A stretch of 20,317 nt of DNA, from positions 1 through 20,317 of the forward strand of contig PMMN01000066.1 in assembly GCA_003162235.1 (NCBI GenBank), written 5' to 3'. Within the stretch, counting starts at the first letter, position 1. The number at the start of each line of letters is the position of its first letter. This DNA comes from Actinomycetota bacterium (GTDB lineage Bacteria; Actinomycetota; Thermoleophilia; Gaiellales; Gaiellaceae). The position numbers and the translations under genes were made by a program. Below are positions 14,870 through 20,317 of the stretch, piece after piece. The notes under the pieces were generated by a model. That model saw only the letters and a program-made list of their open reading frames with translations, was not told where the DNA came from and ran no database searches.

Positions 14870-14911
14870 AGCGTTCCCTTTCCCCCCGCCGAGGGATAGT
14901 CACGAAAACGT

Positions 14912-15601
14912 TTGCAGCCGAGAATGGCAGTGATGGGACCTGGGGGGGTTTGGCGGGAACGCGCCGGACGCGTGGGCATGATCGCGGCCTGCGCATTCGC
15001 GCTCGCCAGCTGGGCGTCCGCCTTCCCGGACGTCGCCTTCCACGGTTTGGCGCCGCCGCGACCGGCCGCGGCGAGACAGCCGCGAAAGCCGGCCAGCGTG
15101 GCGATTGTCCACTTAAGGGGCGTAGATATCTTCATCCGCAACGAATCTACTCGGTCAAAGCATGCCTCAGGCTCGCAGACATCGGGAGTCGCCGCCGTCG
15201 CCGTGGCGATAGTCGCACCCCGGAAAACCGACCGTATCGATCTGCGGTCTCAGAAGCCGCACAAGGTCAAAGCACCGGCAGAGCCGCCGAGCACGCCGTC
15301 GGCGAAGCCCGCGCAACAGCTCCCGATAGTCCCGCCGGCGGCGGCGACTCCCTCCCTCGCGGCGACCGAGCCGAGCTCTGCCACCCCGGCAGATAGCCTC
15401 GCGAAAGAGCCGGTCGATACCTCGCTCAGCACCCCGGATTCGAACAGTGGCGACTCCGGATCCGATCAGGTGGTACAGGATCGACCGAGAGGGCGCCACG
15501 GCGATCACGGCAACCAAGAAGATCGCAATCGCCAGCGCGATCGCGACCCGGATTGCAGCCGCCAGCCGGGCGGTGGCGATCGATCCCGAGGAAGTCACTG
15601 A
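14912..15601 (+). CDS. Hypothetical Pro/Ala-rich, possibly exported protein
   Basis: 229 residues, or fewer if an internal ATG (14924 or 14933) is used. A basic N-terminus and the hydrophobic run MIAACAFALASWASAF (about 23-38) look like a signal peptide or anchor. A Pro/Ala-rich linker (about 118-165) follows, and the last 45 residues are a charged low-complexity tail rich in Asp, Arg and His. The codon third positions are GC-rich for most of its length, which supports coding. The region 15095-15190 is less so, and no Shine-Dalgarno is evident. An opposing frame (15167-15703, minus) also exists but overlaps the next gene start and has an Arg-rich composition typical of an antisense shadow. 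It is divergent from the diguanylate cyclase gene, 42 bases away. No family recognised. Confidence 0.5.
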   Translation: MQPRMAVMGPGGVWRERAGRVGMIAACAFALASWASAFPDVAFHGLAPPRPAAARQPRKPASVAIVHLRGVDIFIRNESTRSKHASGSQTSGVAAVAVAIVAPRKTDRIDLRSQKPHKVKAPAEPPSTPSAKPAQQLPIVPPAAATPSLAATEPSSATPADSLAKEPVDTSLSTPDSNSGDSGSDQVVQDRPRGRHGDHGNQEDRNRQRDRDPDCSRQPGGGDRSRGSH

Positions 15602-15631
15602 CGGGGCGCCGGGGCCAACCGCCGCGGCAAC

Positions 15632-15643
15632 TACACTCGCTCT
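15632..15643 (+). promoter_or_regulatory. Candidate leaderless -10 element (TACACT)
   Basis: TACACT (15632-15637) lies six bases before the GTG at 15644 and no Shine-Dalgarno is present. The -35 region is not recognisable. Confidence 0.45.
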
Positions 15644-15985
15644 GTGAAAATCCTGGCTCTGGAGCGCGAGTCGAGCGCTACCGGTGAGGCCTATACGCCT
15701 CACCTCGAGGCTGAGGCAAGGCGAGTCTGGGAGCTGTTTCAGGGCAGGTCCCTGCGAGAGATCTCGTTTCGCTTGGATGAACGCCGCGCGGTCCTCGAGC
15801 TCGAATGCGCTAGCGCGAAGGAGGCAGATGAACTGCTCGCAACGCTTCCTCTGGTCGAACAGGGACTGATCGAGTTCGAGTTGATACCGCTTCGCCCGTA
15901 CCCGGGGTTCGCGCGCCTGTTTCGCGAACGAAGCGGTGGAAAAGAAGAGACAGGATCAGAAAACGACCGATTGGAGTCTTCGTGA
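15644..15985 (+). CDS. Muconolactone isomerase-like small protein (dimeric alpha/beta-barrel type)
   Basis: 113 residues from GTG 15644. The pattern, an N-terminal strand MKILALER, a helix with HLEAEARRVWELF, a central strand ending in RRAVLELEC, a helix KEADELLATLPLV and the ending IEFELIPLRPYPGF, resembles muconolactone delta-isomerase (MIase) and its relatives in the dimeric alpha/beta-barrel superfamily. No other beta-ketoadipate pathway gene is nearby and the catalytic residues of true isomerases are not clearly present, so the activity is unassigned. Its last 20 residues are polar and probably unstructured. The stop overlaps the start of the next gene (GTGA, 15982-15985). Confidence 0.7.
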   Translation: MKILALERESSATGEAYTPHLEAEARRVWELFQGRSLREISFRLDERRAVLELECASAKEADELLATLPLVEQGLIEFELIPLRPYPGFARLFRERSGGKEETGSENDRLESS

Positions 15986-16209
15986 TTCTCTTACGCCCTC
16001 TCTTCAAGTTGCTCGTCCGCGTCAAGGGGCGGCTCTGGGTCGGGCTGACGGCTTTCCGCATCTACCGGCGCCTTCCCCGTTTCGCTCAGCGCCGGGTACG
16101 CAAGCGCGCGCTCCGCGCCTGGCCCCAAGTCTTGAGCAGACTGCTGACCAAGTCGACCCCCGAACGTAAATCGACCGACGAGCGTAAGTCGACCGACGAG
16201 CGCCGCTAG
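15982..16209 (+). CDS. Small basic protein with C-terminal KSTDER repeats
   Basis: 75 residues. It starts at GTG 15982, overlapping the preceding stop by four bases, with GGAG (15973-15976) five bases upstream, so translational coupling is likely. The N-terminal 30 residues are hydrophobic and basic (LLRPLFKLLVRVKGRLW) and may form an amphipathic or membrane-associated helix. The middle is Arg-rich, and the end consists of three hexapeptide repeats, KST(P/D)ER. I do not recognise it. It may be a nucleic-acid or membrane-binding accessory to the upstream protein, but this is inference. The TAG stop shares CTAG (16206-16209) with the convergent gene. Confidence 0.6.
   Translation: MILLRPLFKLLVRVKGRLWVGLTAFRIYRRLPRFAQRRVRKRALRAWPQVLSRLLTKSTPERKSTDERKSTDERR
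16150..16203 (+). repeat. Three 18-bp in-frame tandem repeats
   Basis: Units 16150-16167, 16168-16185 and 16186-16203 encode KSTPER, KSTDER and KSTDER. Units two and three differ at only two third-codon positions, and the first also changes the fourth codon. Copy number may vary between strains. Confidence 0.85.
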
Positions 16210-16228
16210 CGTCTCGGCGAGCGGCGCT
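16199..16228 (+). terminator. Hairpin over the convergent stop codons
   Basis: Perfect 9-bp stem AGCGCCGCT (16199-16207 with 16220-16228), loop of 12, followed by TTCCC on the plus strand. A second perfect 8-bp stem with a TTTT loop lies at 16233-16252. Both lie in or next to the 3' end of the opposing gene and could terminate the plus-strand transcript. Confidence 0.5.
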
Positions 16229-17087
16229 TTCCCGGCTCCGTTTTCGGAGCCGTCACAGGCGCGCTCGGCCCGGCGATCGGAGCGCTATCCCTCTCGATCG
16301 AGGCGGAACCCTCCTTGCGCACGCGCAGGTCGTAGTAGAGAAGGATCAGGTAAGCGGCCATGAGCGGAAGTGCAACGACCTCTCCGAAAATAGCTCCGCA
16401 AACGATCGCAACCAGCCGCACGGTCTCGCTGCCTGACGCGAATAACGAGGCAATCAGCTCGCCGAGAACGCTGGCGAAGAGGGCGAGTACGGAGGCGAAG
16501 ATGACAGTCCCGAGCGAGTGCCAGTAGCTCCCGCGCGCGAGGGCACGCGAGCGCTTCAGCGCTTCAGCGACGCCGCCATCTTCTAGAAACAGCGAGGGCA
16601 ACGCCACCGACCAGATGCCCGCGAGCCACAACGCGAGCGGGATCAACACCAGCGCCAGATAGCCCAGGCTCCCCAACCTTCCCGCCCTCCATACGACCAG
16701 AAGAGCCGCGCCTGGTCCGATCCCGGCAAGCAAGAGCCCGACCAGCCAGAGGAACGAGATCAGCCGATCGCGCACGAAGGAAAGCGAAGCGCGTGCACTA
16801 GTGCTCGTGCCCACCTGGATATCGGCAGCCGCCCTTAGGCACGCGCCGGCGGCAACGATCAGGGCAAGTAGGACCAGGGACAGGTAGACGGCGATGAAAA
16901 CGTAGCCCGTCCGCTTCGGCGTCGAGTCGTAGCGAAGGGCGAGCAGAAGCGCAATGAAGACCAGATTCACAGGAACGATCAGCGGTGCCGTGATGCGCAC
17001 GAAGACGAGCAGGTTCCGGGCGACGAGAGTGGCTCCGCCCTCGAGGATGTCGCTCATGGTGAGCCGGCGTGGCTCTGACTCGGTCAT
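16206..17087 (-). CDS. Six-helix membrane protein, GPDPase_memb-like
   Basis: 293 residues. The start ATG 17085-17087 is chosen because upstream in-frame sequence runs antisense through tag and is low-complexity; ATG 17053-17055 is an alternative. About six transmembrane helices span residues 20-250, with a loop containing VALPSLFLEDGGVAEALKRSRALARG and the ending LILLYYDLRVRKEG. Both are characteristic of the membrane domain found in glycerophosphodiester phosphodiesterases and in many stand-alone proteins of unknown function. No phosphodiesterase catalytic domain is attached. The C-terminal 35 residues are a Pro/Ser/Lys-rich cytosolic tail. A TATCGT eight bases before the ATG suggests a leaderless transcript. 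Confidence 0.8.
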   Translation of the reverse strand: MTESEPRRLTMSDILEGGATLVARNLLVFVRITAPLIVPVNLVFIALLLALRYDSTPKRTGYVFIAVYLSLVLLALIVAAGACLRAAADIQVGTSTSARASLSFVRDRLISFLWLVGLLLAGIGPGAALLVVWRAGRLGSLGYLALVLIPLALWLAGIWSVALPSLFLEDGGVAEALKRSRALARGSYWHSLGTVIFASVLALFASVLGELIASLFASGSETVRLVAIVCGAIFGEVVALPLMAAYLILLYYDLRVRKEGSASIERDSAPIAGPSAPVTAPKTEPGKRRSPRR

Positions 17088-17095
17088 TCCCGAGG

Positions 17096-17101
17096 ACGAT
17101 A
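17096..17101 (-). promoter_or_regulatory. Candidate leaderless -10 (TATCGT) of the six-helix membrane protein
   Basis: TATCGT on the minus strand, eight bases before the ATG, with no Shine-Dalgarno. The -35 region is weak. Confidence 0.4.
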
Positions 17102-17155
17102 GCCGCTCACTCGGAGATCGGAACCGACGGACGCGCGGCGCCGGGCCGGGAGAGT

Positions 17156-17255
17156 GAGACCTCCGGCTCAGCCGGAGGTCTCCAGGACTTAAGGAGTCCC
17201 GCCCAGGTCGCCTGTCCTCGTCTCTCGAGACGAGTAATCGCGCCTCAAAGCGATT
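17156..17255. other. Cluster of four hairpins between divergent genes
   Basis: Four inverted repeats follow each other: GAGACCTCCGGC with its complement (17156-17182, 12-bp stem, three-base loop), GGACT/AGTCC (17185-17199), CTCGTCT/AGACGAG (17217-17234) and AATCGC/GCGATT (17236-17255). They lie in the 247-base gap between the membrane protein gene and tag. They could be a small RNA, a divergent regulatory region or a transcription block. No gene is seen in this gap. Confidence 0.5.
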
Positions 17256-17321
17256 CTCTCGCCCGAACCGGACGATGTCAATGCGGTGACCGCGCTCACG
17301 AGCACGCCGCCACCGCACGAG

Positions 17322-17334
17322 TAGGATCGGCGCC
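17322..17334 (+). promoter_or_regulatory. Candidate leaderless -10 (TAGGAT) of tag
   Basis: TAGGAT (17322-17327) is seven bases before the GTG at 17335. No Shine-Dalgarno and no clear -35 are visible. Confidence 0.5.
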
Positions 17335-17961
17335 GTGGGCAGAGACTCGGTAACCGGGCCGGACGGGCTCGAGCGCTGCTCCTGGGCTCTGGGGACGCCC
17401 GAGCTCGGCATGTACCACGACAGCGAGTGGGGTCTGCCCGTGCTCGGCGACGACGCCCTTTTCGAGCGCATCTGCATGGAGAGCTTCCAGTGCGGGCTCT
17501 CCTGGCTAACGATTCTGCGCAAGCGCGAGGCCTTCAGAGCCTGCTTCGCCGGTTTCGAGATCGAGGCTGTGGCGAGATTCGGCGAGGTGGATGTCGCCCG
17601 CCTGCTCGCCGACCCGGGAATCGTTCGCAACCGCGCCAAAATCGTCGCCTCGATCGAGAACGCGCGCCGGGCGCTGGAGACGATCGGGGAATGCGGGTCG
17701 CTGGCGCAACTGCTCTGGCAGTTCGCTCCGGCACCGGTACCGGTGCCTCGTTCCTACGCCGAGATCCCGACCGTGACACTCGAGTCGGAGGCACTCGCGC
17801 GCGAGCTCAAGCGCCGCGGCTTCCGCTTCCTCGGCCCGACCACTGTCTGCGCTTTGATGCAGGCTTGCGGGCTGATCAACGCCCACCTCGCCGGCTGTCA
17901 CGCGCGCGATCGAGTGGAAACCGCCGTCGCGGCTGCCCGCGAGCTACTGGCTCCCAACTGA
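17335..17961 (+). CDS. tag: DNA-3-methyladenine glycosylase I
   Basis: 208 residues, cytosolic base-excision repair enzyme of the helix-hairpin-helix-like Tag family that removes 3-methyladenine from alkylated DNA. The four zinc-snap ligands known from E. coli Tag are all present: Cys15 (ERCSW), His28 (YHDSEWG), His184 and Cys188 (NAHLAGC). The substrate-pocket segment MESFQCGLSW corresponds to LEGQQAGLSW of E. coli, and FRFLGPTTVCALMQACGLIN to its C-terminal core. Length is close to the 187-residue E. coli enzyme with a short N-terminal addition. The GTG start at 17335 fits the family N-terminus. No alkylation-response regulator is nearby. It is followed 57 bases later by the MFS gene, which has its own promoter. 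Confidence 0.96.
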   Translation: MGRDSVTGPDGLERCSWALGTPELGMYHDSEWGLPVLGDDALFERICMESFQCGLSWLTILRKREAFRACFAGFEIEAVARFGEVDVARLLADPGIVRNRAKIVASIENARRALETIGECGSLAQLLWQFAPAPVPVPRSYAEIPTVTLESEALARELKRRGFRFLGPTTVCALMQACGLINAHLAGCHARDRVETAVAAARELLAPN

Positions 17962-17980
17962 GCCGAAACTGTGCCCGGCC

Positions 17981-18009
17981 TTGTCTTTGCGCAACGGCGG
18001 GGTTAGCGT
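17981..18009 (+). promoter_or_regulatory. Promoter of the MFS gene (TTGTCT, 17 bases, TAGCGT)
   Basis: TTGTCT (17981-17986) and TAGCGT (18004-18009) are separated by exactly 17 bases. The predicted transcription start is within a few bases of the ATG at 18019, so the mRNA should be leaderless or nearly so. This is the clearest example of that geometry in the window. Confidence 0.6.
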
Positions 18010-18018
18010 ACTGCGGAT

Positions 18019-19290
18019 ATGGGCCTGCGCTCGACTGCAGCCGGTCAGATCGCGCTGTTCCGTTACCCGGGCGTACGCCGTCTGTTCTGGGCGACGCTGA
18101 TCTCGAGCACCGGCACCTGGCTGGCCATCGTCGCGCTCGCCGTCGACGTCTTCGACCGGACGCACTCGTCGGTCTGGGTGGGCGCCTTGTTCGCGGCCGA
18201 GACGCTGCCGATCGCGCTGCTCGGCTTTCTACTCGGCCCGCTGCTAGACCGCCTGCCCCGGCGCTCGTTGATGATCGGCTCCGATCTCTTCCGTTCTGCC
18301 GTCTTCGTCGCCCTGGTCGCCGCGCCGAACGCCTGGACGATCATCGCACTGGCGACGTTCGCAGGGCTGGCGACGGGTCTGTTCACACCGGCGGTCTATG
18401 CAGGGCTCCCGAACCTCGTCGAAGAACGCGACCTGGCCGGCGCAAACGGTCTCTTCCAGACGGCGGTGAGCGTGACGATGATCGTCGGCCCGCTCGGCGG
18501 CGGCCTGATCGTCGCGGTGGTGGGCCCGCACCCCGCCTATCTGCTCAACGCCGCCAGTTTCGTCTTCTCGGCGTTGCTGCTGGTTGGCATACATCCGTCG
18601 GGCTTGCAGTCGATAGCGGCGGTCACACGGGGCTACCTGCACGATCTCTTCGACGGTGCGGCCGCGGTCTTCCGTTTGCGCCCGCTCCTGACCGTCTTCG
18701 TCGCCTGGAACCTTGCCATGGTCGGAATCGCCGCGATGAACACGGCCGAGGTCGACCTGGTCAAGCACGATTTCGGCGCCGGCGACTTCGGTTACGGGTT
18801 GTTCATGGCCGCCACGGGCGTGGGCGTGTTCGTAGGCGCCTTCAACGCCCGATCCGTGCTCGGCAGGGGACGCTTCGCCTCGGCCTATGCGCTGGGCTTC
18901 GTCATGCTGGCGACGGGAATGGTCATGGTCGCTCTTATGCCTCCGTTCGCACTCGCTGCGGCTCTGCTCGTCGTCGCCGGCGCCGGGGACGGCCTGTTGC
19001 TGACCGCGAATGCGATGCTCGTCCAGCAGGGCGCGTCGGACGACCTGCGCGGCCGCTCCTTCATCCTGATCATGAGCTCGAACGCGATCGTCCTCACCGT
19101 CGCCTCGATCGGCGCCGGCGTGCTCGCCGATCACGCAGGTGCGCGCCTGGTCTGGGCGCTCGCCGGGCTGGCGACCGCGATCGCCGGTCTCGCCGGCTGG
19201 CTCCTCGCTCGACCTCTGTCCCTGGCGGGGGAGCGGACAGTGATCGGTGTCACGCTGGAGCCGTATGCAGAGCCGCCGTTGAACGTTTAG
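18019..19290 (+). CDS. MFS transporter (MFS_3/EntS-like exporter)
   Basis: 423 residues, inner-membrane secondary transporter with about 12 hydrophobic helices. The loop between helices 2 and 3 carries GPLLDRLPRRSLM, a form of MFS motif A (GxLxDRxxRR). The N-terminal SLF-type start (ALFRYPGVRRLFWATLISSTGTWLA) and LFTPAVYAGLPNLVEERDLAGANGLF are typical of the MFS_3 group, which includes the enterobactin exporter EntS and many macrolide-type efflux proteins. Proton-driven export of a small molecule is expected; the substrate is not evident, and no siderophore or resistance gene is adjacent. Start at ATG 18019. The stop is only three bases from the stop of convergent glyA. Confidence 0.92.
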   Translation: MGLRSTAAGQIALFRYPGVRRLFWATLISSTGTWLAIVALAVDVFDRTHSSVWVGALFAAETLPIALLGFLLGPLLDRLPRRSLMIGSDLFRSAVFVALVAAPNAWTIIALATFAGLATGLFTPAVYAGLPNLVEERDLAGANGLFQTAVSVTMIVGPLGGGLIVAVVGPHPAYLLNAASFVFSALLLVGIHPSGLQSIAAVTRGYLHDLFDGAAAVFRLRPLLTVFVAWNLAMVGIAAMNTAEVDLVKHDFGAGDFGYGLFMAATGVGVFVGAFNARSVLGRGRFASAYALGFVMLATGMVMVALMPPFALAAALLVVAGAGDGLLLTANAMLVQQGASDDLRGRSFILIMSSNAIVLTVASIGAGVLADHAGARLVWALAGLATAIAGLAGWLLARPLSLAGERTVIGVTLEPYAEPPLNV

Positions 19291-19293
19291 GGC

Positions 19294-20317
19294 CTATCCA
19301 CGGCGACAAGGCCGCGCGCCCGGGATCGGGAAGGCGCGGGTCAACTCCAGCACCTCGCCGGCGATGCGCTCGATCTCGGCCTCGTTTTCACGCTTGACTG
19401 CCTCGACACCCTCATCGATCCAGCAGGCGATCTGCAGCATTTCGGGCTCCTTCATGCCGCGGGTCGTGGCGGCCGGGGTGCCGAGGCGGATGCCCGAGGG
19501 ATCGAAGGGCTTGCGTGGGTCAAAGGGGACGGTGTTGTAGTTGAGGGTGAGGCGGGCTCGGTCGAGTGCCTTGGCGGCGACCTTGCCGGGCACGTCTTTG
19601 GAGCTCAGGTCGACGAGGATCAGGTGGTTGTCGGTGCCGCCCGAGACGAGCTCGAAGCCCCGCTCGACGAGAGCCTGCGCCAGCACCTTCGCGTTTGCGA
19701 CCACCTGGGCGGTATAGGCGGAGAACTCAGGCCGGCCGGCCTCGGCCAGTGCGACCGCGATCGCCGCGGTGGTGTTGTCGTGCGGGCCTCCCTGCAGACC
19801 GGGGAAAACGGCCTTGTCGATCGCCGTGGCGTGTTCCTCTCCCGACATCAGCATCGCCCCGCGCGGGCCGCGCAGCGTCTTGTGCGTCGTGGTCGAAAGC
19901 ACCTGGGCGTAGCCGACCGGGGAGGGATGGACGCCGCCGGCAATCAGACCGGCGATGTGGGCGATGTCGGCAACGAGAATCGCGCCGACCTCGTTCGCGA
20001 TCTCGGCGAAGCCGGGGAAGTCGATCGTGCGCGGGATCGCGGTGCCGCCGCAGAAGATCAGCTTGGGCCGCTCCCTGAGCGCCAAATCGCGCACCTCGTT
20101 CATATCCACGCGCCCCGTCTCGCGGCGCACGCCGTACTGAACCGAGCGGAACCACTTGCCCGTCGCCGAGACGCCCCAGCCGTGGGTGAGGTGGCCGCCC
20201 ATCGGCAGCGCCATTCCCATCACCGTGTCGCCGGGCTCGAGGAAGGCGAAATAGACGGCCAGGTTGGCGGGCGAGCCCGAATAGGGCTGGACGTTCGCGT
20301 GCTCGACACCGAAGAGG
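19294..20317 (-). CDS. glyA: Serine hydroxymethyltransferase, 3' part (start beyond the window)
   Basis: About 341 codons are present; the reading frame stays open to the window edge, so the N-terminal residues (about 80 in the usual 417-430-residue enzyme) are missing. The frame continues upstream of the internal GTG at 20223 with LFGVEHANVQPYSGSPANLAVYFAFLEPGDTV, which aligns with LFGADYANVQPHSGSQAN of E. coli GlyA. GGHLTHG, the PLP Asp/His segment (LVADIAHIAGLIAGG) and the catalytic lysine motif STTTHKTLRGPRG are intact. The enzyme interconverts serine plus tetrahydrofolate with glycine plus 5,10-methylene-tetrahydrofolate using PLP, and supplies one-carbon units. It is convergent with the MFS gene. 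Confidence 0.97.
   Translation of the reverse strand, partial: LFGVEHANVQPYSGSPANLAVYFAFLEPGDTVMGMALPMGGHLTHGWGVSATGKWFRSVQYGVRRETGRVDMNEVRDLALRERPKLIFCGGTAIPRTIDFPGFAEIANEVGAILVADIAHIAGLIAGGVHPSPVGYAQVLSTTTHKTLRGPRGAMLMSGEEHATAIDKAVFPGLQGGPHDNTTAAIAVALAEAGRPEFSAYTAQVVANAKVLAQALVERGFELVSGGTDNHLILVDLSSKDVPGKVAAKALDRARLTLNYNTVPFDPRKPFDPSGIRLGTPAATTRGMKEPEMLQIACWIDEGVEAVKRENEAEIERIAGEVLELTRAFPIPGARPCRRG

Noticed and set aside
15167..15703. 178-residue minus-strand ORF with a hydrophobic segment
   Set aside because: It would overlap the start of the 15644 gene and its promoter; the hydrophobic run mirrors Asp/Arg/Gln codons of the plus frame, and the rest is Arg-rich.
17427..19397. 656-residue plus-strand ORF across tag and the MFS gene
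   Set aside because: It is Arg/Pro-rich and out of frame with two well-recognised protein families; a typical high-GC shadow frame.

Overview
The window is about 20.3 kb of high-GC chromosomal DNA with dense, mostly single-copy bacterial housekeeping and accessory genes. I see no rRNA, tRNA, CRISPR array, transposase or phage gene. The organism is most likely an actinobacterium of the class Thermoleophilia (Gaiellales/Solirubrobacterales type). This is inference from three things: the GC-rich codon use; the Lys/Thr/Phe-rich C-terminal domain of the first gene, of a kind I associate with surface proteins of that class; and many genes with a TANNNT -10 element only 6 to 9 bases before the start codon and no Shine-Dalgarno, the arrangement expected for leaderless mRNAs, which are frequent in Actinobacteria.

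Left part (1-6.7 kb). A secreted multidomain NIDO/carboxypeptidase-regulatory/InlB-repeat surface protein is read leftward. It is divergent from a rightward pair of predicted exported proteins: a CapA-like metallophosphatase-fold protein and a DUF3160 lipoprotein whose reading frames overlap by 4 bases (ATGA). A strong hairpin terminator closes this pair, and a NUDIX hydrolase gene follows directly.

Middle left (6.7-11.4 kb, all leftward). A small zinc-knuckle protein, a DoxX-like membrane protein, and then an ABC exporter (ATPase plus permease, 4-base overlap) followed by a NarL/DesK-type histidine kinase and response regulator. Exporter plus two-component system looks like one sensing/efflux unit. 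The kinase and regulator are separated by 139 bases with a perfect palindrome and hairpins.

Middle (11.4-14.9 kb). A small four-helix membrane protein gene is preceded by a possible structured leader RNA. Then come a membrane zinc-ribbon protein, an acidic hypothetical protein and a membrane HAMP-GAF-GGDEF diguanylate cyclase with a GGDEL active site and an intact RxxD I-site.

Right part (14.9-20.3 kb). A poorly understood Pro/Ala-rich exported ORF, a muconolactone-isomerase-like small protein overlapping a tiny basic protein with KSTDER repeats, a convergent six-helix GPDPase_memb-like membrane protein, 3-methyladenine DNA glycosylase I (tag), an MFS exporter, and the 3' part of glyA, whose start lies beyond the window.

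No complete, obviously new defence or biosynthetic system is visible. The most unusual items are the CapA-DUF3160 coupled pair, the candidate structured RNA at 11497-11605, the consistent leaderless promoter architecture, and two convergent gene pairs whose stop codons share one CTAG tetramer.
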